The position numbers were made by a program, and so were the translations under genes. Below, piece after piece: positions 40,855 through 49,188 of a stretch of DNA of 59,248 nt. The notes under the pieces were generated by a model. The model saw only the letters and a program-made list of their open reading frames with translations, made no database searches and was not told the DNA's origin. The first letter of the stretch is position 1; each line of letters begins with the position of its first letter. The stretch comes from Bacteroidota bacterium (lineage in GTDB: Bacteria; Bacteroidota; Bacteroidia; Chitinophagales; Saprospiraceae): assembly GCA_017858735.1 (NCBI GenBank), contig JAFMBH010000015.1:1-59248 (forward strand), written 5' to 3'.

Positions 40855-43839
40855 TTAGTAGTCTAAGGCAGAAAGGTTTATAGCTGATTTATCCAATGCA
40901 ATATCAGGTGCCTGTATCGATTTGTAAACCATTCCGTGGAGTAATCGTCTGGTATAAAGTCGGGTCAATAAGCCATTTCTCATGGTTGGAAAAGTGCGAT
41001 TACTTAAAAAAACAAAAATCAAATCCTCTTTTGGGTCACTCCAAATTACCGGACCTGTAAATCCTGTATGACCAAAGGTTTGATAGGAAGCCTTTGAAGA
41101 CATGTGGGTTGTGGGCGTATTAGGCTGTTGCATATCCCAGCCAATGCCCCTGCGAATACTCTTTGGATGGTGGCTGGTAAATTTTTGTATCGTTTCAGAT
41201 TTAAAAAAAGTCATTCCACCATATTCTCCTTTAAATAATATAACCTGCAGGAGGATGGCTAAATCGCGGGCATTTGAAAATAATCCGGCATGACCACTTA
41301 CCCCTCCCAGCATCGCCGATCCCATATCATGAACATAACCATGTAATTTTTGACCTCTAAAATAGTTATCTACCTCTGTTGGAGCCACTCTGTTTAAATC
41401 GGTCCATTTCCATGGATTGAACCCAGTGGAGGTTAAACCCAGGGGCTCATAAAATTGTTCCGTTACATATTCATCTAAAAATTGTCCTGTGGTTACTTTC
41501 ACCATTTCAGCCAGCAAATAAAAACCCAAATCGCTATATTGGTATCTGTTAGGTTTATCGAGGGCAGATTTGTAAATATCATTCAACAAGGAATCTCTAA
41601 AATCTGTCCGCAGATAAATGCTTTCTGTTACTGGAATAGAAAATTCGGGGGAAGGTTTGGATTGGTAATAATTTTCATTGAGAACAGGGGGCTTTTTTGA
41701 AATAAGCGTTTTCTCGAAAAAGGGAATCCAGTTTTGTAATCCAGCACGATGGGCCATTATATCGGCTATCGTCATATCTTTTTTGTTGGTTTCCAGTAAA
41801 GCGGGTAAATAGAGGCTTAAAGGTTTTTCAATATCAATAAGGCCTTGTTCCTGCATTCTCATGATAGCCAGGGTAGTAGCTGCCACTTTAGTGATAGAGG
41901 CAAGATCGTAAATATCATCAATTTCTACTGGTTTATTATTGGTATAGTCTTGATTTCCAAAGGCTTCTTCGTAAATAATGTCACCATTCTTGGCTACTAA
42001 TACTACGCCGCCCGGGGTAGCACCTACTTCTATGGCTTGTTGGATGATATTTTTTAAATGCCCGAGGGTATCTGCACTCATTCTATGAATTTCCGGAGTA
42101 GAGTATCCCATTCGCATGCCTCCCTTTGTAATGATTCCATCTCCAAAATGCATATTTTTGGTAACAGATACTGGTAGTTTTCCCTTAAGTGCAAATACAC
42201 CAAAAAGAGCTTGTGCGGTAAGATCCTGGGTTAAACTATCTGCTTCGTAAGCCGAAATAAGAACAGGTATATTTTCAAAATGAATAAGGCTGTAAGGGGA
42301 ACCAAAAACAACAAGGATTAGCCTGGTTTTTTCATTGAGGCGTTTTAAAAAGGTTAATTCTGACTGAGTAAAGCCAAAATTTTTGGCTGAAAAGGCATTC
42401 ATGTCATGCAATCCAACAATAACACATTCCTTAGTGGATAATTTTGCCAGCAAGGCATTTTGTTGTTCCGTGGATATTTCTTTGCCAACTTGAAAAGACT
42501 CAATTTTTCCATAGGAAATTAATCTTTTTTGGAAAGGGGTAATATATTCTGCACCAATGCTAAGACTAGCCAACGATAGCGTATCAATCCTTTTTATGGG
42601 TAGAAAATTCTTTTCATTTTTCACTAAGGTGATGGCCTCCTTTATAAGTTGTGCACGGTTCGTTAAAGCTGAAGGTTTATGTAGATCTTTATAAACGCCC
42701 TCTAAAGAAAGCGGTTTAAAGGTGTGCAAGCCCACTTTATACTTAGCCGATAAGACTCTTTTGACGCTGGCATCTATTTGAGCCGTATCAATAGTACCCT
42801 CTGAGAGGTATTTTTCTATGGTAGTAATGGCTGCAAGAACATCTTCGGGTAAAAGTAACACGTCATTTCCTGCAAGAATGGCTTCCGCTTCCGTTTGTCC
42901 TTTTTCAAAATGCTTGGTCACTCCTTTCATTTCTAAAGCATCGGTAAAAATGAGTCCATCGAAACTCATTTGTTCTCTGGCAATACCTGTAACCATTGAT
43001 TTTGAAAGAGTTGAAGGTCTGTTAGGTCTGTCATCGAGGGCGGGAACATTTAAATGCCCGACCATAAAACTGGCTATTCCTTGTTTAGCCAATACCTGAA
43101 AAGGATATAATTCAATGCTATCTAATCTTGACCTATTGTGAGGAATGATGGGTAAATCATAATGTGAATCGACATTAGTGTCGCCATGACCCGGGAAATG
43201 TTTGGCACAGGCGAGGATACCTTCATCTTGCATGCCTTTCATGTAAGCTATACATTTTTGGGTGACATTTTCACGGTCTTCTCCAAAAGATCGGGTATTT
43301 ATGACTGGATTGGCTGCATTATTATTCACATCAGCTACGGGGGCAAAATTAACATGTACACCGACCCTTTTCATCTGTATGCCAATTTCCCGACCCATTT
43401 TGTAGATCAATTCATTGTTTTGAATGGCTCCCAACATCAATGCTCTTGGAAAGGACATGGTTTCTTTTAATCTCATGCCCAGGCTCCACTCACCGTCAAT
43501 ACCAACCAATAAGGGTACTTTCGAGATACTTTGATATTGGTTAACCAATGAAATTTGTTTCGCTGGGGTACCTTGAAAAAAACATAGTCCACCCACTTCA
43601 TATTTTTTAATAAGGTCCTCCACCTGCGCAATATGATCGGCTCCTTTATCAGAATGAGCGCGGATCATAATAAGCTGCGCTATTTTTTGTTTGACTGTTA
43701 ATTGTTGAAAAATGGAATCTACCCAGTGTTTCTCTGCTGCATTTTTAGCACTTTCAGGCAATTGAGCAACCACCTTTGGGCAACTAAAACAAAGGATTAA
43801 AAGAAAAAACAATAATGAAGCTTTTGATAAATGCAGCAT
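40855..43839 (-). CDS. GH3 beta-N-acetylhexosaminidase (NagZ-like) fused to beta-lactamase-like domain
   Basis: A 994-residue exported two-enzyme fusion with a signal peptide (LLFFLLILCFSCPKVVAQ). The first half is glycoside hydrolase family 3: KHFPGHGDTNVDSHYDLPII near residue 215 carries the His/Asp acid-base loop of NagZ enzymes, and FTDALEMKGV near 300 the nucleophile aspartate; a GH3 C-terminal domain follows. From about residue 600 there is a serine beta-lactamase / class C penicillin-binding fold: SITK in DLASITKVAATTLAIM, YSD in QYSDLGFYLLAEM and HTG in FGHTGFTGPV. It may trim cell-wall muropeptides, both glycan and peptide. Confidence 0.93.
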   Translation of the reverse strand: MLHLSKASLLFFLLILCFSCPKVVAQLPESAKNAAEKHWVDSIFQQLTVKQKIAQLIMIRAHSDKGADHIAQVEDLIKKYEVGGLCFFQGTPAKQISLVNQYQSISKVPLLVGIDGEWSLGMRLKETMSFPRALMLGAIQNNELIYKMGREIGIQMKRVGVHVNFAPVADVNNNAANPVINTRSFGEDRENVTQKCIAYMKGMQDEGILACAKHFPGHGDTNVDSHYDLPIIPHNRSRLDSIELYPFQVLAKQGIASFMVGHLNVPALDDRPNRPSTLSKSMVTGIAREQMSFDGLIFTDALEMKGVTKHFEKGQTEAEAILAGNDVLLLPEDVLAAITTIEKYLSEGTIDTAQIDASVKRVLSAKYKVGLHTFKPLSLEGVYKDLHKPSALTNRAQLIKEAITLVKNEKNFLPIKRIDTLSLASLSIGAEYITPFQKRLISYGKIESFQVGKEISTEQQNALLAKLSTKECVIVGLHDMNAFSAKNFGFTQSELTFLKRLNEKTRLILVVFGSPYSLIHFENIPVLISAYEADSLTQDLTAQALFGVFALKGKLPVSVTKNMHFGDGIITKGGMRMGYSTPEIHRMSADTLGHLKNIIQQAIEVGATPGGVVLVAKNGDIIYEEAFGNQDYTNNKPVEIDDIYDLASITKVAATTLAIMRMQEQGLIDIEKPLSLYLPALLETNKKDMTIADIMAHRAGLQNWIPFFEKTLISKKPPVLNENYYQSKPSPEFSIPVTESIYLRTDFRDSLLNDIYKSALDKPNRYQYSDLGFYLLAEMVKVTTGQFLDEYVTEQFYEPLGLTSTGFNPWKWTDLNRVAPTEVDNYFRGQKLHGYVHDMGSAMLGGVSGHAGLFSNARDLAILLQVILFKGEYGGMTFFKSETIQKFTSHHPKSIRRGIGWDMQQPNTPTTHMSSKASYQTFGHTGFTGPVIWSDPKEDLIFVFLSNRTFPTMRNGLLTRLYTRRLLHGMVYKSIQAPDIALDKSAINLSALDY

Positions 43840-43862
43840 TTCTTAATAATTTTATCAATGAA

Positions 43863-45770
43863 TTAATTTTTGTTAGACATTCTTTCCATAACGGTGGAAT
43901 CAATACTTACTGCCTTTTGATAAAACACAGCACCGTTTTTAGGATCTCCTGCCTGATAGTACGCAGTGCCCAAATTGAACCAGGCATCGGATAAATCAGG
44001 CTTTATTTGGGCGGCACGCTGAAAATAGGAGATGGCCTCCAACTTGTTCCCACTAAAACCAAAGGCAATGCCTGCCAGTCGGTGAGCCTCATAGTCTTCG
44101 GGTAGCAGCGCAGCAGCTTCTTTTAAATACGTGGTAGCTTTTCGTAAGTCCCCCAACGTTTCACCAGCTATTCTACCACCATCCCTATAAGCAAGACCCA
44201 TATTTTTACTTGCATCGGCATATTCAGGATCAAGGATTAAGGCTTGTTTAAAAGCCTGTATTGCCTGATCGAAATTATTGAGATAATAAAACGCATTTCC
44301 CAAAAGTAACCACGCATTTTTATAGGTTGGATGAATAGTTACCGCTTTTTGTAGATGACTCACCGCCTCCGTTCTATATCTGATGGCAGTGATTGAATCT
44401 ACTTTCAATGCCTGTGCCAGTAATTCTCCCCCGGCAGCATTTCTCACTTTGGCCGATTCGGTAGCATTTTTTACATCCGTTGTAAATAAGGTGAAATTAT
44501 CCTTCCACACTGGATTTCTTAACCAGGTTAAACTGGCATATAGAACGATGATGGAGATGGTAAGCGTATTTTTTAAAGAATGATTATTTATTTTTGATAA
44601 TAAATAGCCTGCCATTAAGGTATAACCTAAAGAAGGAGCAAACAAAAGTCGTTCCGCCATATTTGTTCCTATGGGAAATAGGATATTACTGACAAGAGAG
44701 AGATTTATTAGGTAAATACTCAATCCGAAGGAAAGTATATTTTTTGATTTTAATCCCTTCAGTGCATAAAAAATCATGATTGCATACAAAAGGACCGATA
44801 AAATGGCACCAAAATGGTCAAAAGTAATGATGGGAATGTGCCGAGGATAATAATCGTGTGTCAGGTTAAATGGGAAGAATAAAAGCCAGACATACAGGCC
44901 TAAGGTATAGGCGATGGTCGCTACTTTTTCTGTAAAATTAAAAGGAACATAAACACCGTTTTGCCATTTTAAAAAAGGATTATTCATGAGTTCGAAAGAT
45001 CCTTCGCCAAAATCAGACCCTAAAACGGCATTTCTTAGCACCAAAAAGAGCATGGTTACTAATAAATAGGGTAAAGTATGTAGCGTTATATTTTTAAAAG
45101 TAACGGTTTTTCCACCAAAATAATAGATGCTAAGCGGTATGATGGCTAAAAAAGTAATGGCACTTTCTTTAGATAATAATCCAAGAAACAGGCAAAAGGC
45201 GCCAGGCAAATGCCAAATTGATTTTTTAGATTTGAAGGCAACAAAGGCAAAATATAGGGCCATCAAACTTCCCAGAAAAGCCAAAATCTCGTCTCTACCC
45301 TTGATATTTGCTACAACCTCTGTGTGAATTGGATGTGCTGCGAAAATGAAAGCAGTAAAAAGAGATATGATTGCTCCATTGGGTATTTGTTGGAGTATTT
45401 CATTTAACACATAGAAAACAAGATAACCACAAAGAGCGAATAGTAAGGCATTGACAATATGGCTGACGAATGGAGAAGCACCAAATATGGAAATTTCTAC
45501 AGCAAATGTAGCGAGGGATAAAGGGCGGTATCGTCCACCAGCAACTAATTTGGATTTTCCCTCCTCTTTGAAAAATCCATAAAAGGTGTCATAAGAAAAA
45601 ATTCCTTTTAATCCGGCAAGGCCATTTTGTGTATATTGATTATCAGTAATGACAATAGCATCGTCCAGAGCGTAGTCATGCGTTATAGTATTGGCATAAA
45701 TAATGAAGCCAAACAAGAATAAAAGTTTTGGTAAAAAGGGAGAAAAGGTGGTCTTGTTCTGTGGGCTCAT
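43863..45770 (-). CDS. TPR-containing membrane glycosyltransferase (TMTC/GT-C-like)
   Basis: A 635-residue inner-membrane protein. The N-terminal two thirds hold about eleven helices; the first loop has YANTITHDYALDDAIVITDN near residue 22, the acidic pattern of GT-C protein O-mannosyltransferases (TMTC/PMT-like), with HPIHTEVVANIKGRDEILAF near 147. The C-terminal 180 residues carry four TPR motifs (AWLLLGNAFYYLNNFDQAIQ, YADASKNMGLAYRDGG, AWFNLGTAYYQAGDPKNGAV). Probable role: transfer of a polyprenyl-linked sugar to a protein or glycan. The ATG at 45770 was chosen; a TTG 18 codons upstream is unlikely. It heads the four-gene operon running to 36894. Confidence 0.85.
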   Translation of the reverse strand: MSPQNKTTFSPFLPKLLFLFGFIIYANTITHDYALDDAIVITDNQYTQNGLAGLKGIFSYDTFYGFFKEEGKSKLVAGGRYRPLSLATFAVEISIFGASPFVSHIVNALLFALCGYLVFYVLNEILQQIPNGAIISLFTAFIFAAHPIHTEVVANIKGRDEILAFLGSLMALYFAFVAFKSKKSIWHLPGAFCLFLGLLSKESAITFLAIIPLSIYYFGGKTVTFKNITLHTLPYLLVTMLFLVLRNAVLGSDFGEGSFELMNNPFLKWQNGVYVPFNFTEKVATIAYTLGLYVWLLFFPFNLTHDYYPRHIPIITFDHFGAILSVLLYAIMIFYALKGLKSKNILSFGLSIYLINLSLVSNILFPIGTNMAERLLFAPSLGYTLMAGYLLSKINNHSLKNTLTISIIVLYASLTWLRNPVWKDNFTLFTTDVKNATESAKVRNAAGGELLAQALKVDSITAIRYRTEAVSHLQKAVTIHPTYKNAWLLLGNAFYYLNNFDQAIQAFKQALILDPEYADASKNMGLAYRDGGRIAGETLGDLRKATTYLKEAAALLPEDYEAHRLAGIAFGFSGNKLEAISYFQRAAQIKPDLSDAWFNLGTAYYQAGDPKNGAVFYQKAVSIDSTVMERMSNKN

Positions 45771-45966
45771 GGTGTGAATCAAATGTTGAAAATTGAAAAT
45801 ATCATTTATCTCGAAGATGTGCAAATTTTTAGTTAATACTTATAAAAAAAAAGGCGAAATGATTAAATTATGAGGAATAACCCTTAAAATGTGTTAAGTT
45901 TTAACTTATTTAGTTTTTTGTTTTTATTTCTATAACCATTTTGTCATTTTAAAACTAAGCAACTAT

Positions 45967-47754
45967 ATGATTATCAAAGACTTGATTTTAAGTAGGTGGA
46001 TATATCCTCTACTTAAAAATGAAAAAGTCACTGGTTTTTTTGCGTTTATGTTAATAGGCAGTTGCCTGTTCGCGCAGTCAGGAATTCCTGAATTAATACC
46101 AGTTACTCAAACTTATGTCCTTCAAAATGTACAGATTGTTGTCCGGCCCGGACAAATAATTTCAGGCGGAACGGTCATCATTCAGGATGGGCTCATTCAG
46201 GCAGCGGGTAAAGACATTGCTATTCCAGCGCATGCAAGGAAAATCAAAGCGGATTCCATGTTTGTTTATGCCGGATTTATAGCAGGGCTTTCCCAGTCAG
46301 GAATTCCCCGACCAGAATCAGCGGCAGGAGCAACCGGCGGCAGAACGCCGGGCGGACAGGGGCAACAACGACCCCGTGTATCTGATCCGTGGAATCCTAC
46401 CTATGAAGAATCGGGAATCACTCCTTATGTGAGGGTTCGCGATGTGTTTAAGTCAGATGATAAATCACTGGAGGAAATGAGGAAACTGGGATTTACCGCA
46501 GCTCAGGTTTATCCTATTGGAAAAATGCTTCCTGGACAAGCTTCTCTCGTTTCATTGGGCATTGGTAAAAATGCGGATGAACTATTGTTGAAGGAAAATA
46601 CGGCTTTGGTTGCCAGTTTTACTCCTGCTTCGGGTGCTTTTCCAAGCACAATTATTGGTGTAATGTCCAGATTTAGAGAATTATACAAGAATGCCATCAG
46701 ATTGCAGGATTATCAGAAAAGCTATGGATCTAATCCAGTTAATGTAAATCGTCCGATGGCAGATAAATCTCTGGAATCGTTCTTTCCTGTGTTGGATGGT
46801 AAAATACCTTTCATTTTTCAGGCTCCTGATATGAAATCTGTTTATAGAGTGCAGGCACTTAAAAATGAACTGAAATTTGGCGTTCATTATGCAGATGTTA
46901 AAGAAGGATATTATGTTGGGGATTTGTTAAAATCAGAAGGGAAACCGATCATAATTTCGCTTGATTTGCCAAAGGCCGCTGATGAAAAAAAACCTGTTGC
47001 TGATTCTTCTAAAAATGCAGCGCCAAAGGACCTTGAAATGGAAGCTTTAAAGGCAAGAACAGCAGAAGAATTAAAACGTTTGGAAGGCCAGGCTGCAAAG
47101 TTGGCTGCCTTAGGTTTGCCTTTCTCATTCTCTACCGTAGGTGTAAAATCAACGGATATTAAGGAAACATTACGCAGAATGATTAAAGCCGGACTTACTG
47201 AAGATCAGGCTTTAGCCGCTTTAACCACTACTCCTGCCGCTCAATTGGGTGTTTCTAATCGATTTGGAACCGTAGAAAAGGGAAGAGCAGCCAACCTGGT
47301 TGTTTCTGATAAATCGTATTTTGATGAAAAATCATCTGTTCGCTTTGTATTTATAGATGGTAAAATATTTGAATATGAAGTTAAGGCTACCCCAAAAGCT
47401 GGTGCAAATGCAAGTGCTGGTGGAAAAGCAGCAGAGGCGCCAAAAGTTGCGGGTAAATGGTCATATACTATCAAGGCTCCTGGTATGAACACAGAGGGAA
47501 TTCTTTCATTTAGTGGAAGTGGCAGTGATTTGACTGGTGAATGGACTTCCTCGCAGGTTCCCGGCACAAATCCTATTTCTAATATTTCTGTAGAAGGAAA
47601 TAAATTATCTTTCACATCAAATATTAGCATGGGGGCACGTCAGATTAATCTGGATTTTAACCTGTCAGTGGATGGCAATTCCCTTTCTGGTACAGTAGGC
47701 GTTGGTACTTTTGGTACTTTTGACGTTACAGGTGCTAAAATTGATGGCCAGTAA
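45967..47754 (+). CDS. Secreted amidohydrolase-fold protein without metal ligands (first of three)
   Basis: A 595-residue protein with the amidohydrolase composite fold: N-terminal beta-sandwich (VLQNVQIVVRPGQIISGGTV), and the C-terminal EDQALAALTTTPAAQLGVSN followed by KGRAANLVVSDKSY. Where active relatives have PGxIDxHxH this one has YAGFIAGLSQSG, and no later metal histidines were found, so catalysis is doubtful. A Gly/Gln-rich insert lies near residue 119 (AGATGGRTPGGQGQQRP). The last 100 residues add a beta domain (GKWSYTIKAPGMNTEGILSF). The N terminus is suspicious: a signal peptide MKKSLVFFAFMLIGSCLFAQ would appear from an ATG at 46019 if the T7 run at 46035 had one more T. Confidence 0.85.
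   Translation: MIIKDLILSRWIYPLLKNEKVTGFFAFMLIGSCLFAQSGIPELIPVTQTYVLQNVQIVVRPGQIISGGTVIIQDGLIQAAGKDIAIPAHARKIKADSMFVYAGFIAGLSQSGIPRPESAAGATGGRTPGGQGQQRPRVSDPWNPTYEESGITPYVRVRDVFKSDDKSLEEMRKLGFTAAQVYPIGKMLPGQASLVSLGIGKNADELLLKENTALVASFTPASGAFPSTIIGVMSRFRELYKNAIRLQDYQKSYGSNPVNVNRPMADKSLESFFPVLDGKIPFIFQAPDMKSVYRVQALKNELKFGVHYADVKEGYYVGDLLKSEGKPIIISLDLPKAADEKKPVADSSKNAAPKDLEMEALKARTAEELKRLEGQAAKLAALGLPFSFSTVGVKSTDIKETLRRMIKAGLTEDQALAALTTTPAAQLGVSNRFGTVEKGRAANLVVSDKSYFDEKSSVRFVFIDGKIFEYEVKATPKAGANASAGGKAAEAPKVAGKWSYTIKAPGMNTEGILSFSGSGSDLTGEWTSSQVPGTNPISNISVEGNKLSFTSNISMGARQINLDFNLSVDGNSLSGTVGVGTFGTFDVTGAKIDGQ
45986..46018 (+). promoter_or_regulatory. Hairpin just before the alternative start
   Basis: A perfect 10-pair inverted repeat (TTTTAAGTAG / CTACTTAAAA) with a 13-base loop ends one base before an ATG at 46019. 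If that ATG is the real start, the hairpin is a leader structure next to the initiation site. Confidence 0.4.
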
Positions 47755-47777
47755 TTTAACCCATAAAACGCAATCAA

Positions 47778-49154
47778 ATGTTTAAAATACTTAATATATT
47801 CAATTTGCTTTTCTTGGTTAGCTTTGCCCAGGCACAGGTTACTAAGGGAAGTTTGCTTATTAAAAATGGTACTATTCTTACTGTGACTAAAGGGAACATG
47901 GAAAATGCAGACCTTTTAGTGGAAAATGGTAAAATAACCAAAATGGGAAAAGGGTTGGTTGCTCCGGCAGGAACCCAAACCATTGACGCCACAGGAAAAT
48001 TCATTATGCCAGGTATTATTGATGCGCATTCCCATATTGGTATCGATGTGGTCAATGAAGCGTCAAGACCCAGTACGGCTGATGTTTGGGTAGGAGATGC
48101 CCTGGACCCCTTAGATCTTTCTATTTACAGGGCTCTCGCCGGGGGGGTTACCGCTTCTCATGCCATGCACGGTTCTGCCAATGCTGTTGGAGGTGAATGC
48201 GAAACTATAAAGCATAGATATGGTACCTTGAATCCTGAAGAAATGAGGATGGAAGGGGCTCCAAGAACGATTAAATTTGCCTTGGGCGAAAATCCAATGC
48301 GTGTGCACGGTGAAGGCAATCGTATTGTTCCCGCTACACGTATGGGCGTTGAACAGATTTTCCGTAAAGGGTTTGAAGATGCAAAAGCCTATATGGCTGC
48401 CTGGGATTTATATGAAAAGGAAAAAGTAAAAAATCCTGCAGCACTGAAACCTGTCTATAATAAAAGACACGAAACCATGGCGGAAATCCTTAAAGGGAAT
48501 ATTATTATTCATTGCCATTCCTATCGTTCTGATGAAATTTTGATGCTTCTGAATGTTTGTAAGGATTATCAGATTAAAAGATTGGTATTCCAACATACCA
48601 ATGAAGGATTTAAAGTAGCGCCTGAACTTGCCGCTTATGGTGCTATGGCTTCTGTTTTCGCAGATTGGTGGGCTTATAAGTTTGAAGTTTATTATTCGAC
48701 AGCTTATAATGCAGCCATTTTAACGAAAAATGGGGTAGTTACCTCCATCAATTCTGATAGCGAGGAATATATCAGACACTTATATCACGAGGCAGCAAAA
48801 ACACAGCGCTATGGTAGTTTGTCAGACGAGGAAGCGTTGGCATTAATCACCATCAATCCTGCCAAACAACTTGGAATTGACCAAAGAGTAGGGTCATTAG
48901 AGATAGGCAAAGATGCGGATATTGCCATTTTCGATGGACATCCATTATCAATTTATGCCGTTCCGCAATTTACTATTGTTGACGGGGTAGTTCGGTTTAA
49001 CCGGTCAAAAGATACTGCAGACCAACGTCTTCGGGCAAGTGCAACGCGCGCGGAAACTGGATTTTTTCTGCATAAAGAGCAGCATAATCACGACCGTTGT
49101 TTAGAAGGAGCTTTTGAAAATACAGCTACCTTTTTCGGTCTCGAGCGTGAGTAA
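47778..49154 (+). CDS. Secreted amidohydrolase, metal ligands intact (second of three)
   Basis: A 458-residue exported metal-dependent hydrolase. The signal peptide is MFKILNIFNLLFLVSFAQAQ. Metal ligands of the amidohydrolase superfamily are all visible: PGIIDAHSHIGID near residue 76, IIIHCHSYRSDEILML near 236, LVFQHTNEGFK near 271 and SINSDSEEYIRHLYHEAA near 325. The end of the barrel, ITINPAKQLGIDQRVGSLEI, is standard. Relatives include imidazolonepropionase-like and prolidase-like enzymes, but the substrate is not predictable. It follows the first member by 23 bases and precedes the third by 34. Confidence 0.93.
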   Translation: MFKILNIFNLLFLVSFAQAQVTKGSLLIKNGTILTVTKGNMENADLLVENGKITKMGKGLVAPAGTQTIDATGKFIMPGIIDAHSHIGIDVVNEASRPSTADVWVGDALDPLDLSIYRALAGGVTASHAMHGSANAVGGECETIKHRYGTLNPEEMRMEGAPRTIKFALGENPMRVHGEGNRIVPATRMGVEQIFRKGFEDAKAYMAAWDLYEKEKVKNPAALKPVYNKRHETMAEILKGNIIIHCHSYRSDEILMLLNVCKDYQIKRLVFQHTNEGFKVAPELAAYGAMASVFADWWAYKFEVYYSTAYNAAILTKNGVVTSINSDSEEYIRHLYHEAAKTQRYGSLSDEEALALITINPAKQLGIDQRVGSLEIGKDADIAIFDGHPLSIYAVPQFTIVDGVVRFNRSKDTADQRLRASATRAETGFFLHKEQHNHDRCLEGAFENTATFFGLERE

Positions 49155-49188
49155 ATCCTATTTTTTTATTAGCAATTAACTTATTCAC

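Noticed and set aside
37468..45770. Polysaccharide utilisation locus
   Set aside because: No SusC/SusD pair accompanies the glycoside hydrolase, and the GH3 active-site loop is of the NagZ (cell-wall) type.
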